Positions 17,889 to 26,576 are shown, counted from the first letter of the stretch. The stretch is 64,000 nucleotides of DNA from Methylobacterium sp. J-077 (GCF_022829365.1 NZ_JAKSYJ010000165.1:1-64000); one strand, 5' to 3'. A program made the numbers and translations. Notes: a model not told the origin generated them from the letters alone.

Positions 17889-19030
17889 ACGCACTGACGC
17901 CGAACCGGCCGGACGTTCCTGCCCCGGTGGGCCTGCTCGCCGAGCTGACCCATCGCTGTCCGCTGCGCTGCCCCTATTGCTCGAACCCGCTGGAGCTCGA
18001 CCGCCGGTCCGGCGAGCTCGACACCGCGACGTGGCAGCGCGTCCTCACGGAGGCGTCCGGCCTCGGAATCCTCCATGTGCACCTGTCCGGCGGCGAGCCG
18101 ACGGCGCGCAACGACATCGTCGAGATCACCAAGACCTGTGCGGACCTCGGCCTCTACTCGAACCTGATCACCTCTGGGGTCGGCGGCGCCCTGGGCAAGC
18201 TCCAGGCCCTGTACGATGTCGGGCTCGACCACGTGCAGCTCTCGGTGCAGGGCGTCGACGCTCAGAATGCGGAGAAGATCGGCGGCCTGAAGAACGCGCA
18301 GCCTCAGAAATTCGCCTTCGCCGCCAAGGTGGTCGAGCTCGGCCTGCCGCTGACGCTGAATTCCGTGATCCATCGCGGCAACATCCACGAGGTCGAGGGC
18401 TTCATCGACCTCGCCGTGACGATGGGCGCCAAGCGTCTCGAAGTGGCGCACACGCAGTATTACGGCTGGGCCTACGTCAACCGCGCCGCCCTGATGCCGG
18501 ACAAGGCGCAGGTCGATGCCTCGATCCGGATCGTCGAGGCGGCCCGCGAGCGCCTCAAGGGCCAGCTCGTCATCGATCTCGTCGTGCCGGACTATTACGC
18601 CAAGTACCCGAAGGCCTGCGCCGGCGGCTGGGGCCGCAAGCTCATGAACGTCACGCCCCAGGGCAAGGTTCTGCCCTGTCACGCGGCCGAGACGATCCCG
18701 GGGCTGGAATTCTGGCACGTCACCGACCATTCGCTCGGCGAGATCTGGCGGGACTCGCCGGCCTTCACGGCCTATCGCGGGACCGACTGGATGCAGGAGC
18801 CCTGCCGCTCCTGCGATCGGCGCGAGAAGGATTGGGGCGGCTGCCGCTGCCAGGCTCTGGCGCTTGCCGGGGATGCCGCGGCCACCGACCCGGCCTGCTC
18901 GCTCTCGCCGCTCCACGCCAAGGTGCGGGCGCTCGCTGTCGAAGAGGCGGCCGAGACGCCGCCGGATTACGTGTATCGGACGATCGGCAGCAACGTCCGG
19001 TCGCCGTTCCAGGAGGACGTCAACCCGTGA
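17885..19030 (+). CDS. pqqE: PQQ biosynthesis radical SAM protein PqqE
   Basis: PqqE forms the Glu-Tyr carbon-carbon cross-link in PqqA, with PqqD as partner. The 381-residue protein carries the radical SAM motif Cys25-x3-Cys29-x2-Cys32 ([13 protein letters not shown]), the GGEP-type SAM contact ([11 protein letters not shown]), and a C-terminal SPASM region with many cysteines ([35 protein letters not shown]) for auxiliary iron-sulfur clusters. It overlaps the PqqD part upstream and the next exported protein downstream, both by 4 bases. Confidence 0.97.
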   Translation: MNALTPNRPDVPAPVGLLAELTHRCPLRCPYCSNPLELDRRSGELDTATWQRVLTEASGLGILHVHLSGGEPTARNDIVEITKTCADLGLYSNLITSGVGGALGKLQALYDVGLDHVQLSVQGVDAQNAEKIGGLKNAQPQKFAFAAKVVELGLPLTLNSVIHRGNIHEVEGFIDLAVTMGAKRLEVAHTQYYGWAYVNRAALMPDKAQVDASIRIVEAARERLKGQLVIDLVVPDYYAKYPKACAGGWGRKLMNVTPQGKVLPCHAAETIPGLEFWHVTDHSLGEIWRDSPAFTAYRGTDWMQEPCRSCDRREKDWGGCRCQALALAGDAAATDPACSLSPLHAKVRALAVEEAAETPPDYVYRTIGSNVRSPFQEDVNP

Positions 19031-19752
19031 AGGTTCTTGTCGTGAAGGTTCTTGCCACGACGGCGGTCACGTTGGTGCTGGCCGCCATGCCGGCGCTAGC
19101 CGAGGATGCGCCCAAGCCCGCAGCGATCACCCAGGCCAATGCGGCAGCGCCGCCCTCCGCAGCCGATCTGCTGTTCGACCAGCCGCAGATGAAGAACGCG
19201 GCCCCCGGTTCGACGATCACGTACGACTATCTGCGCCGGTCTGGCATCGCAGGCGGCCCGTTCGGGCCGCCCCTGTCGGATACGGTCACGCTGAAGCTCG
19301 AACCTGGAAAGAGTCCCGAGGCGCGCGACATCAGTGTCGTGATGTTTTCCGGGATGAACCGCGTGCCGGCCGGCCCCTTCGAGGACATGAGCGGCAACCC
19401 GGTGGTCTCTCTCTTCCTGGAGAACCATCTGCGCGCGCTGGCGAAGGTGCTGGAGGCGAACCCGCGCTACCTGAAGCTCGCGATCCGCAAGGGCCTGCGC
19501 GAGCGCGCGACCGTGACGCCGACGAAGGTCACGGTGGGCGGGCGCGAAGTCGATGGCTGGCGGGTCGAGATGCAGCCCTTCGCCAACGATGCCATGGAAC
19601 AGCGCATGCGCGGCATGGACAAGATGACCTACACTTTCATCTCCGCCCCGGAGGTTCCCGGCCAGATCGTTTCCATCGAGGCGTCGTCGAAGGATCCGCA
19701 AGGTGGCGAATTGCTTGAGGAGAAGCTGAGCTATGATCAGAAAGCTGGCTGA
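19027..19752 (+). CDS. exported protein coupled to pqqE, unknown function
   Basis: A 241-residue protein with a signal peptide ([18 protein letters not shown], cleavage near residue 25), no cysteines that I can see in the mature part, and a mixed alpha/beta composition. The start is GTG at 19027, overlapping the pqqE stop as GTGA; a second GTG at 19042 would shorten the signal peptide. Its 3' end overlaps the next exported protein by 20 bases, so both are translated with the pqq operon. I do not recognise a domain. Context suggests a periplasmic role linked to PQQ or methanol dehydrogenase. Confidence 0.85.
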   Translation: MKVLVVKVLATTAVTLVLAAMPALAEDAPKPAAITQANAAAPPSAADLLFDQPQMKNAAPGSTITYDYLRRSGIAGGPFGPPLSDTVTLKLEPGKSPEARDISVVMFSGMNRVPAGPFEDMSGNPVVSLFLENHLRALAKVLEANPRYLKLAIRKGLRERATVTPTKVTVGGREVDGWRVEMQPFANDAMEQRMRGMDKMTYTFISAPEVPGQIVSIEASSKDPQGGELLEEKLSYDQKAG

Positions 19753-20095
19753 ACGCGGCGCACTGGCTGCCCTCGCCCTGACCCTGTCGGGTCTGGCCGG
19801 CTGGGCGGCCGAGGAGAACGACTATCCGACCGACGCGCGGGTCGATTACGTCTTCGGCTGCATGGCGGCCAACGGCCAGACCCGGGAGAGCATGCAGCGC
19901 TGCTCCTGCTCCCTCGATCAGCTCGCCGCGATCCTGCCCTACGACAAGTACGTCCAGGCGAGCACAGTCCTGTCCATGCGCCAGGGGGTTGGCAACCGCG
20001 CGAACGAGTTCAAATCCACCAAGATCTTCGACGACAAGGTCGCGGATCTCCGGCGCGCCCAGGCCGAGGCGGAGATCCGCTGCTATCGCGGATGA
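19733..20095 (+). CDS. small exported four-cysteine protein, unknown function
   Basis: A 120-residue protein with a signal peptide (ALAALALTLSGLAGWAA) and four conserved-looking cysteines in the mature part: one in FGCMAANGQ, a CxC in MQRCSCSLDQ thirteen residues later, and one at the end (EIRCYRG). The C...CxC...C pattern recurs in the exported protein at 47753-48118. It overlaps the preceding gene by 20 bases and ends the pqq transcription unit before a palindromic repeat. A periplasmic disulfide-stabilised or metal-binding protein is a reasonable guess, not more. Confidence 0.85.
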   Translation: MIRKLAERGALAALALTLSGLAGWAAEENDYPTDARVDYVFGCMAANGQTRESMQRCSCSLDQLAAILPYDKYVQASTVLSMRQGVGNRANEFKSTKIFDDKVADLRRAQAEAEIRCYRG

Positions 20096-20097
20096 TG

Positions 20098-20152
20098 CTG
20101 GAAGCATGCTGCCGAAAAGTGAAATCCGGTTTTCCCGAATCAGCATGCTCCA
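20098..20152. repeat. intergenic palindromic repeat
   Basis: A palindrome of roughly 55 bases between the pqq unit and folP. Its outer parts are inverted (GGAAGCATGCTG near the left end, CAGCATGCTCC near the right end), with an inner GAAAAGTGAAATCCGGTTTTCC segment. The form AGCATG...CCGAAAAGTG..ACCGGTTTTC...CATGCT is a familiar dispersed repeat of Rhizobiales genomes. It may act as a transcription end or mRNA-stabilising hairpin. Confidence 0.7.
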
Positions 20153-21070
20153 GTGATGACGGCCGGCGTTGCGCCGGCCAGTGGTTTCGATCACACCGGG
20201 TCCCGAACCCCTCCTGAGAACGGGACCCGATCCGTGCCCCCCTCCCCCGGCCTGTCCGACTTGCTGCCCGACCTCGGGTCGCGCACGCTGGTCATGGGCA
20301 TCCTCAACGTCACGCCGGATTCCTTCTCCGACGGCGGCCTGTTCGTCGGCGAGGCTGCGGCCGTGTCGCAGGCGGAGCGTCTGGTGGCCGAGGGGGCCGC
20401 GATCCTGGATATCGGCGGCGAATCCACCCGGCCCGGTCATGTTCCAGTCCCTGCTGAGGAGGAGCAGGCCCGCGTTCTGCCGGTGATCCGGGCGCTGGCG
20501 CCACGTCTGGCGGTTCCGATCTCCATCGACACCTACAAGGCGTCCACGGCCCGCCTGGCCCTCGAAGCCGGCGCCGGCATCGTCAACGACGTCTGGGGCC
20601 TTCAGCGCGAGCCCGACATCGCCTCGGTGGCGGCCGCGCATGGCGCCCCCGTGGTGATCATGCACAACCGCGAGACGATCGACGCGGATCTCGACATCGT
20701 CGACGACATGCAAGCCTTCTTCGAGCGCTCCCTCGACATCGCCCGCCGCGCCGGCATCCCGGAGGGCAATATCGTGCTCGATCCCGGCGTGGGCTTCGGC
20801 AAGACCTGGTCACAGCATCTGGAAGCGCTGCGGCGCCTGCCCGAGATCCGGGCGCTGGGTTTTCCAGTGCTGGTCGGCGTCTCACGCAAGTCGCTGCTCG
20901 GCCGCCTGCACGACCGTGAGACCCGGCCGGCCGATCGGCTCCATGGGTCGCTCGCGGCCCATGCCGTTGCGGCGACCCTCGGGGCCGACATCGTGCGGGT
21001 CCACGACGTCGCCGCCCATATCGACGCCCTGCGGGTGGTCGATGCCGTGATGCGGCCGGAGGCCCGATGA
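20153..21070 (+). CDS. folP: dihydropteroate synthase
   Basis: Joins 6-hydroxymethyl-dihydropterin pyrophosphate to p-aminobenzoate in folate synthesis. Landmarks are MGILNVTPDSFSDGG (pterin and phosphate loop), DIGGESTRPGH, PISIDTYKAS, IVNDVWG and a late VGVSRKSLLGRL. The frame is open from GTG 20153, giving 305 residues with about 47 before the first motif. The GTG at 20234 would give about 278 residues, closer to the usual length and clear of the repeat just upstream, so the true start is uncertain. It overlaps folB by 4 bases. Confidence 0.95.
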   Translation: MMTAGVAPASGFDHTGSRTPPENGTRSVPPSPGLSDLLPDLGSRTLVMGILNVTPDSFSDGGLFVGEAAAVSQAERLVAEGAAILDIGGESTRPGHVPVPAEEEQARVLPVIRALAPRLAVPISIDTYKASTARLALEAGAGIVNDVWGLQREPDIASVAAAHGAPVVIMHNRETIDADLDIVDDMQAFFERSLDIARRAGIPEGNIVLDPGVGFGKTWSQHLEALRRLPEIRALGFPVLVGVSRKSLLGRLHDRETRPADRLHGSLAAHAVAATLGADIVRVHDVAAHIDALRVVDAVMRPEAR

Positions 21071-21444
21071 GCGCGGACCGGATCGGTGTGGCCCGCATCG
21101 CGGTGTTCGGGCGCCACGGCGTGCTGCCCGAGGAGGCGGTGCTTGGCCAGCGCTTCTACATCTCGCTCGACGCCCGGCTCGACCTCGCGCCCGCCGGCCG
21201 CTCCGACGATGTCGCGCATACGGTGAGCTACGCGGACCTGACCCGGATCGCCGTCGACATCGCCACCGAACGCCGGTTCAACCTGATCGAAGCCCTGGCC
21301 GAGGCGATCGCTGCCGCCATCCTGAACCGTTTCCCGCCCGTCGACGCGATCACGGTCCAGGTCGACAAGCCGAGCGCTCCGGTTCCAGCGATCCTGGACG
21401 GGGTCAGCGTCGCGATCACGCGTCAGCGGGAAGAGCGCCCGTGA
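21067..21444 (+). CDS. folB: dihydroneopterin aldolase
   Basis: Cleaves dihydroneopterin to 6-hydroxymethyl-dihydropterin and glycolaldehyde. The 125-residue protein has the tunnelling-fold landmarks IAVFGRHGVLPEEAVLGQRF near the N-terminus, a central HTVSYADLTRIA and FNLIEALAEAIA with the conserved Glu, and a C-terminal VQVDKPSAP. Overlaps folP (ATGA) upstream and folK downstream by 4 bases, so the three are one coupled folate operon. Confidence 0.95.
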   Translation: MSADRIGVARIAVFGRHGVLPEEAVLGQRFYISLDARLDLAPAGRSDDVAHTVSYADLTRIAVDIATERRFNLIEALAEAIAAAILNRFPPVDAITVQVDKPSAPVPAILDGVSVAITRQREERP

Positions 21445-21911
21445 GAGCCTATCTCGGGATCGGCAGCAATATCGGCGACATGACCGCGATGCTCGACCGC
21501 GCGGTTGCGGGGCTTGCCGCGACGCCCGGTATCACCGTGGTCGCCCGGTCGGCCGACTATCGCACGCCGCCCTGGGGCAAGACCGACCAGCCCTGGTTCC
21601 TCAACGGCGCGGTCGCCGTGGATACGGATCTCGATCCGCATGGGCTGCTCGATGCGTGCCTCTCCGTCGAGCACACGCTCGGGCGGATCCGCGAGGAGCG
21701 GTGGGGGCCCCGGGTCATCGACATCGACGTGCTGGCTTATGAAGGGGCGGCCGTGGACGACGACCGCTTGGTATTGCCACACCGCCACGTGCGCGAGCGC
21801 GCCTTCGTGCTGGTGCCCCTGGCCGAGATCGCGCCGGACCTCGTCATCGGCGGCGAGCGCGTGGCCGACGCATTGGCGAAGCTCGACCCGGCCGGCATCG
21901 AGCGTGTCTGA
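21441..21911 (+). CDS. folK: 2-amino-4-hydroxy-6-hydroxymethyldihydropteridine pyrophosphokinase
   Basis: Transfers pyrophosphate from ATP to 6-hydroxymethyl-dihydropterin, supplying FolP. The 156-residue protein starts with the family form AYLGIGSNIGDMTAMLDRA. It carries the pterin and ATP site (FLNGAVAVDTDLDPHGLL, EHTLGRIREERWGPRVIDID) with the two metal-binding Asp residues, and PHRHVRERAFVLVPL. The start is GTG overlapping the folB stop as GTGA. Convergent with the xox operon. Confidence 0.96.
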   Translation: MRAYLGIGSNIGDMTAMLDRAVAGLAATPGITVVARSADYRTPPWGKTDQPWFLNGAVAVDTDLDPHGLLDACLSVEHTLGRIREERWGPRVIDIDVLAYEGAAVDDDRLVLPHRHVRERAFVLVPLAEIAPDLVIGGERVADALAKLDPAGIERV

Positions 21912-21925
21912 AACGGTCCGGTTTC

Positions 21926-21944
21926 AAAAGGTCGCCGACCTTTT
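21926..21944. terminator. probable bidirectional hairpin terminator after folK
   Basis: A perfect palindrome with 9-bp arms (AAAAGGTCG / CGACCTTTT) around a single C. It lies 15 bases past the folK stop and ends in TTTT on both strands, so it could end transcription from folK and from xoxJ. Confidence 0.45.
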
Positions 21945-22012
21945 GCGGCTCTAGGGCGGAGCCCTGTCGTGGGGCTTCGCCCGATGTATCAGGCCTCCGC
22001 CCCCGAACCCCG

Positions 22013-22033
22013 CCAAAGGGCTGAGCCCTTTGG
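22013..22033. terminator. hairpin between the convergent folK and xoxJ genes
   Basis: Arms CCAAAGGG and CCCTTTGG close a 5-base loop, 13 bases past the xoxJ stop codon. No T tract follows on either strand, so it may be an mRNA end-stabilising hairpin rather than a full terminator. Confidence 0.4.
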
Positions 22034-22045
22034 AAACCCGTTGTT

Positions 22046-22891
22046 TCAGCGCTCGCTCGGTTCTGCGAGCTTGTTCTCCTCGTCGTCGAGGAGGGGCACG
22101 TCGTAGTCGCGCAGCACCGTGTCGATATCGGCCTTGCGCTTGCGCAGCACCGTGTTGAGCGAACGCTTCCAGTCGTTCTCGCCCAGCCGCACGCCCATGG
22201 CGATCCGGTAGGCCATCGGCGGACGCGCCGGCTCCTTGAGCAAGGGGATAACCGTCATCGGCGTCCCGGATTGCTTGGCGAGCCAGCCGGCGGCAGGCCC
22301 CCACAGCACGGCGGCGTCGATCTCCTTGGCGGCAAGCGCCCCGATGATCTCGGCGCCGACCGTCTGGTACTTGCGCGACGGATCGAGCTGGTAGGGCGCA
22401 TAGGCCTTCATGGTCGAGACCAGACCGAGATCGCCCATCCGGTTCACCGGCGGGGTCCCCGCGATCACCCCGATGGCCTTGCCCTTGAGCCGCGGGTCGT
22501 CGAGGGCGGTGATGCCGTCGAGCTCGCCCGTGCGGGTCACCAGCACGTAGGAGGAGCGGTAATAGGGGTTCGTGGTCTGGACCAGATCGCTGCCGAAGGC
22601 CTGACCGATGATCAGGTCGCACAGGCCGGTGCCCAGCGTGTTGCGCACGAAGCCCGGGCCCTGGGTGAGCCAGTAATACCGGAGCTTGACCTTCAGCTCG
22701 TCGGCGATGATCGCCGCGATCTTGTTCTCGAAGCCGTCATCCTTACGCTCGGAAAACGGCATGTTGCCGGGATCGCCGCAGACCCGCAGCACATCGGTGG
22801 TCACCGTGTCCGGCAGATGCTGCGCGGCAGCCCCCTGCGCCAACGTCATCGACAGGGCGCAGAGGGCGAAAGTCCGGAGCAAGGGCGCCAT
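22046..22891 (-). CDS. xoxJ: XoxJ, periplasmic binding-protein-like partner of lanthanide methanol dehydrogenase
   Basis: A 281-residue exported protein with a type 2 periplasmic binding fold, signal peptide LLRTFALCALSMTLAQGAAA, and an N-terminal LRVCGDPGNMPFSERKDDGF. In methylotrophs XoxJ is encoded with XoxF and XoxG and is thought to help activate or assemble the dehydrogenase; the exact role is unproven. The open frame extends upstream to 23200, but that part overlaps xoxG and is a shadow; ATG at 22891 overlaps the xoxG stop. Two cysteines are visible, in VCGDP and TGLCDLI. Confidence 0.93.
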   Translation of the reverse strand: MAPLLRTFALCALSMTLAQGAAAQHLPDTVTTDVLRVCGDPGNMPFSERKDDGFENKIAAIIADELKVKLRYYWLTQGPGFVRNTLGTGLCDLIIGQAFGSDLVQTTNPYYRSSYVLVTRTGELDGITALDDPRLKGKAIGVIAGTPPVNRMGDLGLVSTMKAYAPYQLDPSRKYQTVGAEIIGALAAKEIDAAVLWGPAAGWLAKQSGTPMTVIPLLKEPARPPMAYRIAMGVRLGENDWKRSLNTVLRKRKADIDTVLRDYDVPLLDDEENKLAEPSER

Positions 22892-23502
22892 CAGCTGCCC
22901 ATGCACTCCTTCTCGGCCTTCTTGGCGGCCTCGGGCTTGTCCTCGTGCTCGGAGGGACGGACGCGGCCGACCGCGCCCGAGGCACGCGCCTTGAGGTAGG
23001 TGTAGAGGTCGTCCGAGTAGCACATGACGTTCTTGTTGTCGCCAAACGCAGGCATGACCTTCTGCTCGGACGCGCTCACGTCCTGCTTGCCACCCACCAG
23101 GATGCCGATGAACTCCTCGTACGAGAGGGTCTTCAGCGAGTCCTTCAGGGCCGGCGCGTAGGTCGAGCCCATGCCGTCGGGGCCGTGGCAGACGTGGCAC
23201 TCCGCGTGATAGCGGCGGTAGCCCGAGTAGGTGTACCAGTCGAGCTTCTTGCCGTCATCGGTGACGTGGAAGGTCGGATGGCCGTTGGCATCGATATACT
23301 TGCCGTCATCGACCTTAACGGCAGCGTTCTGCTTGAGCAGTTTCGGGTCCTGCTCGGCGGTCTTGTCGTTCGCGTTCAGCGAATTGGCGAGCGCCGGATC
23401 GGCAGGCTTGGCATCCTCAGCATGTACGGCAACCGCGGACACGGTCGCTAGGGCGAGGGCGGCCAGGAACGGCCGCGTGACGATGTTGCTGAGGTTATGC
23501 AA
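22891..23502 (-). CDS. xoxG: cytochrome c XoxG, electron acceptor of XoxF
   Basis: A periplasmic c-type cytochrome of 203 residues that takes electrons from XoxF-bound PQQ. Signal peptide VTRPFLAALALATVSAVAVH. Single heme site Cys102-x-x-Cys105-His106 (AECHVCHGPDG), with a probable axial Met in KVMPAFGDN and a further cysteine in MCYSDDL. The start is TTG at 23502 with an AGGGAG site upstream; no ATG fits before the signal peptide. It ends in a charged Lys/Glu-rich tail. Lies 133 bases after xoxF, with a strong hairpin between, and overlaps xoxJ. Confidence 0.95.
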   Translation of the reverse strand: MHNLSNIVTRPFLAALALATVSAVAVHAEDAKPADPALANSLNANDKTAEQDPKLLKQNAAVKVDDGKYIDANGHPTFHVTDDGKKLDWYTYSGYRRYHAECHVCHGPDGMGSTYAPALKDSLKTLSYEEFIGILVGGKQDVSASEQKVMPAFGDNKNVMCYSDDLYTYLKARASGAVGRVRPSEHEDKPEAAKKAEKECMGS

Positions 23503-23580
23503 CGCGTAAGTCTCCCTGGAGCGAGGCCCTTCGTCTCGCGTCGAGCCGCAGCCTCTTACGACAGATTCTAATCACAAGGA

Positions 23581-23606
23581 TGCCGGCGCGGAAACCCGCG
23601 CCGGCA
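23581..23606 (-). terminator. strong hairpin between xoxF and xoxG
   Basis: A perfect 11-bp GC-rich stem (TGCCGGCGCGG / CCGCGCCGGCA) with a 4-base loop, 30 bases past the xoxF stop. No T run follows, so it probably protects the xoxF mRNA 3' end or attenuates transcription, which would give more XoxF than XoxG. Confidence 0.5.
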
Positions 23607-23635
23607 CCATTTCGACACCTAAACCCTGCGGCCGA

Positions 23636-25441
23636 TTAGTTCGGCAGAGCGAAGACGGTCAGCTGACCGCCGAGGTTGGTGTACTGCGACAGGGCCGCAT
23701 AACCACCCACCGCGCCGAGGCCGGCGTTCGGGTCGGTCAGGCCGGCCGCGAGGCCGATGCCGGCCCAGCCACCGACGCCCGACAGGACGCCCACGTACTG
23801 CTTGCCCTTGAGCTGGTAGGTCATCACGTTGCCGATGATGCCCGACGGCGTCTTGAACTTGAACAGCTCCTTGCCGGTCTTGTCGTCGACAGCCTTCAGG
23901 TAGCCTTCGAGCGTTCCGTAGAACACCACGTCGCCGGCGGTGGCGAGAGCACCGGACCACACCGAGAACTGCTCGGCGTCGGACCACTTGATCTTACCGT
24001 TGACGCCGTCCCAGGCGATGAAGTTGCCCATGCCGCCGTGCGAGTTCGGGGCCGGGTACATCGACAGGGTCGCACCGACATAGGGCTGGCCCGGGGTGTA
24101 GGTCACCCGGAACGGCTCGTAGTCCATGCAGACGTGGTTGGTGGGCACGTAGAACAGCTGCGTCTTGGGCGAGTAGGCCGCCGGCTGCTGATCCTTGGTC
24201 CCCAGCGCCGCCGGGCAGATACCCTTGGAGTTGGTATCCTCACCGTTCTGCTCGGTCGAGTACTTCGACACGACCAGCGGCCGGCCGTAGGTCTTCGAGC
24301 CCTTGTCCATGTCGACCTTGGTCGCCCAGTTGACGGCCGGATCGAACTTTTCGGCGACCAGGAGAGCGCCGGTCTCGCGGTTCAGGGTGTAGCCGAAGCC
24401 GTTACGGTCGAAGTGGGTCAGGAGCGGCTGCTCCTTGCCGTCGATCTTCTGATCCGTGAGGATCATCTCGTTGATGCCGTCGTAATCCCACTCGTCGTGC
24501 GGGGTCATCTGGTAGACCCACTTGGCGACGCCGGTATCCGGGTTACGCGCCCAGACGGTCATCGACCAGCGGTTGTCGCCCGGACGCTGCTTGGGGTTCC
24601 AGGTCGAGGGGTTGCCCGAGCCGTAATACATCAGGTCGAGCTTGGGATCGTAGGAGAACCAGCCCCAGGTGCAGCCGCCGCCGGTCTTCCACTGATCGCC
24701 TTCCCAGGTCTTCAGCGACGAATCCTTGCCGACCGGCTTGCCGAGATAGGTGGTCTTCTCGGGGTCGATCAGCATCTGATCGTCCGGGCCCTCGGAGTAG
24801 CCGCGCCACACCTTCTTGCCGGTCTTCAGGTCGTAGGCGGTGACGTGGCACTGCACGCCGAACTCGCCGCCCGAGATGCCGACGATGACCTTGTCCTTCA
24901 CGGGCAGAACCGTGGCGGTGTTGGTCTCGCCCTTCTTCGGGTCGCCGTTGACCACCGACCAGTTCACCTTGCCGGTCTTGGCGTCGAGCGACACGAGGGT
25001 GGTGTCGGCCTGGTGCAGCAGGATGGCGCCGTCGGCATAGGCGAGGCCGCGGTTGACCGTGTCACAGCACATGACCGGGATCACGGACGGATCCTGCTTC
25101 GGCTCGTACTTCCAGACGATCTTGGCCTCGTGGTCGAGGTCGAGGGCGTACACGATGTTCGGGAACGGCGTGTGCACGTACATCATGTTGCCGATCACGA
25201 GCGGCGAGCCCTCGTGGCCGCGCAGCACGCCGGTCGAGAAGGTCCAGGCGACCTGGAGGTTCTTCACGTTCGACGCGTTGATCTGGTCGAGCTTGGAATA
25301 ACGGGTATTGGCGTAGTCGACCGTCTGAAGCGCTTGTTCCGCCGGATTGGCGATGCTCTTCAGAACGCTTTCGTTGGCCAGGGCCGGCGCGGCGGCTACC
25401 GCGACACCTGCGCCGAGCGCGAGGAGATGTACCGCTCTCAT
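23636..25441 (-). CDS. xoxF: lanthanide-dependent methanol dehydrogenase XoxF
   Basis: A periplasmic PQQ quinoprotein that oxidises methanol to formaldehyde and passes electrons to XoxG. The 601-residue product has a signal peptide ending in AAAPALA and eight-bladed propeller repeats. The vicinal disulfide Cys125-Cys126 lies in [10 protein letters not shown], and Glu193 in ISGGEFG is a metal ligand. The catalytic Asp319 and the extra Asp321 in [11 protein letters not shown] are key: that second Asp, two residues on, marks lanthanide rather than calcium use. ATG at 25441 has a GGAGG site 7 bases upstream; an in-frame TTG 15 bases earlier overlaps that site and is rejected. Confidence 0.98.
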   Translation of the reverse strand: MRAVHLLALGAGVAVAAAPALANESVLKSIANPAEQALQTVDYANTRYSKLDQINASNVKNLQVAWTFSTGVLRGHEGSPLVIGNMMYVHTPFPNIVYALDLDHEAKIVWKYEPKQDPSVIPVMCCDTVNRGLAYADGAILLHQADTTLVSLDAKTGKVNWSVVNGDPKKGETNTATVLPVKDKVIVGISGGEFGVQCHVTAYDLKTGKKVWRGYSEGPDDQMLIDPEKTTYLGKPVGKDSSLKTWEGDQWKTGGGCTWGWFSYDPKLDLMYYGSGNPSTWNPKQRPGDNRWSMTVWARNPDTGVAKWVYQMTPHDEWDYDGINEMILTDQKIDGKEQPLLTHFDRNGFGYTLNRETGALLVAEKFDPAVNWATKVDMDKGSKTYGRPLVVSKYSTEQNGEDTNSKGICPAALGTKDQQPAAYSPKTQLFYVPTNHVCMDYEPFRVTYTPGQPYVGATLSMYPAPNSHGGMGNFIAWDGVNGKIKWSDAEQFSVWSGALATAGDVVFYGTLEGYLKAVDDKTGKELFKFKTPSGIIGNVMTYQLKGKQYVGVLSGVGGWAGIGLAAGLTDPNAGLGAVGGYAALSQYTNLGGQLTVFALPN

Positions 25442-26280
25442 GGGTTCCTCCAACAAGTCTTAAGAGCCATTCAGACGCGCTGAGAGAGTGGCGTCGCTCG
25501 GACTCCGACCTGACTGTTTGCGACAGGGATGGACGCTTCGGTAGCGGGCCTAGCGGACTTGAGGAGATCAAAAGATCCCGTAGCCAGGAGCCGCCATCCC
25601 TGAGGCGGCCCCCTCGAAACCGAAGCTTGCCCGGACCTTAAGAGATTTTTGAGCGCCGTCAACTCGCTGTTCTCGAGGCTTGAACACACGGTGAAAGCTT
25701 CTTTTCACATGACAAACGACACTGGAATGTCATTGCTCCGCAAAAGGAATGGTGCGGTGCACAAGCGCGGCCGGAGGTGTTTCGCGTGAACTCGTGCGAG
25801 CTCGCGGGTTTTCCATGCAAGACTTGCAAGCCCACAGAGTATCGCCGCTTCCATTATGCTTCTGCTGCGTGGATCGACCTGGGCATGTGCGAATCCGCCG
25901 CTTGATTCGACGGCTCGCGGGCGTGCGGTGCGGAATGGCTGCGCGGGCGAAAACCGGGCGTCTTTACCGGTTGTATGCTGTGCGCCCTCTCGCCGCATGG
26001 GTTGTGATCGGTCCGTGCCGGGCGATCTGTGCCGATGCCTCGCGAGGCTGTGATGACCGAATCGTCCGGGCAGCCGATGTCGTATCGACGTCGGTCCGCC
26101 GTCCTGTCTGCGACGCATGGCGCCGGCGCGATGATCAGAAATCCGAAGGATTTCGATAAATGACTCTGATCAGTCCCCGGCGCCGCAGGCGCGGCCGAGA
26201 TGAGAACTTGATGGGTTGAGCATCCCTGCAAGTCTCCAGCGCTCGCGATGCAGGTCCGGAGCCTACAGGATGTCGGGCTC
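25442..26280 (-). promoter_or_regulatory. long gene-free region upstream of xoxF
   Basis: About 840 bases with no supported gene precede xoxF. Open frames here show no domain. Two short inverted repeats lie about 250-290 bases upstream of the start: GTGAAA/TTTCAC (25691-25696 with 25703-25708) and ATGACA/TGTCAT (25709-25714 with 25728-25733), in a locally AT-richer stretch. They could be operator sites. Promoter elements cannot be assigned with confidence. Confidence 0.5.
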
Positions 26281-26568
26281 TTATAAGACTCCGATGGCGC
26301 CGGTGCTCTCGAATTCGGCGGTGTCGCCGACCAGGTCCGTCAGGGAGATGTCGAGGCGTCGGCCGGTCTTGAGACGGAGTTGCGCGTCCGGCTCCAGCCA
26401 GATCGGCCGCAGCCCGGCATGGCTGCCGTGGAGATCACCATAGGCGAAGAGCCCACCCTGCCGGCGCTCGACCACGACGCGGTAGCGGACGCGTACGGCG
26501 CCGCACCCTTCGGCCGTGACGAGGCCGCGTCCGGTCAGCGTCGTCAGGATCTCGTTCGGCTCGAACAT
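26281..26568 (-). CDS. conserved small protein, unknown function
   Basis: A 95-residue protein, MFEPNEILTTLTGRGLVTAE at the N-terminus, rich in beta-forming segments (VRVRYRVVVERRQGG, LDISLTDLVG). No signal peptide, membrane segment or named motif is seen. ATG at 26568 is 8 bases from a 24-bp perfect inverted repeat (26577-26630), leaving no room for a ribosome-binding site outside the hairpin arm. Translation may therefore be controlled by that structure, or the gene may start further inside. Confidence 0.65.
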   Translation of the reverse strand: MFEPNEILTTLTGRGLVTAEGCGAVRVRYRVVVERRQGGLFAYGDLHGSHAGLRPIWLEPDAQLRLKTGRRLDISLTDLVGDTAEFESTGAIGVL

Positions 26569-26576
26569 ACGCGGGA

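Noticed and set aside
22892..23200. N-terminal extension of xoxJ
   Set aside because: It overlaps xoxG in another frame and would bury the xoxJ signal peptide; ATG at 22891 is preferred.
24038..25483. A 481-codon plus-strand frame across xoxF
   Set aside because: Antisense shadow of xoxF; xoxF is certain from its active-site motifs and signal peptide.
25749..26159. A 136-codon plus-strand frame upstream of xoxF
   Set aside because: Cys/Arg-rich with no domain, no ribosome-binding site, and overlapped by equally long frames on the other strand; treated as non-coding.
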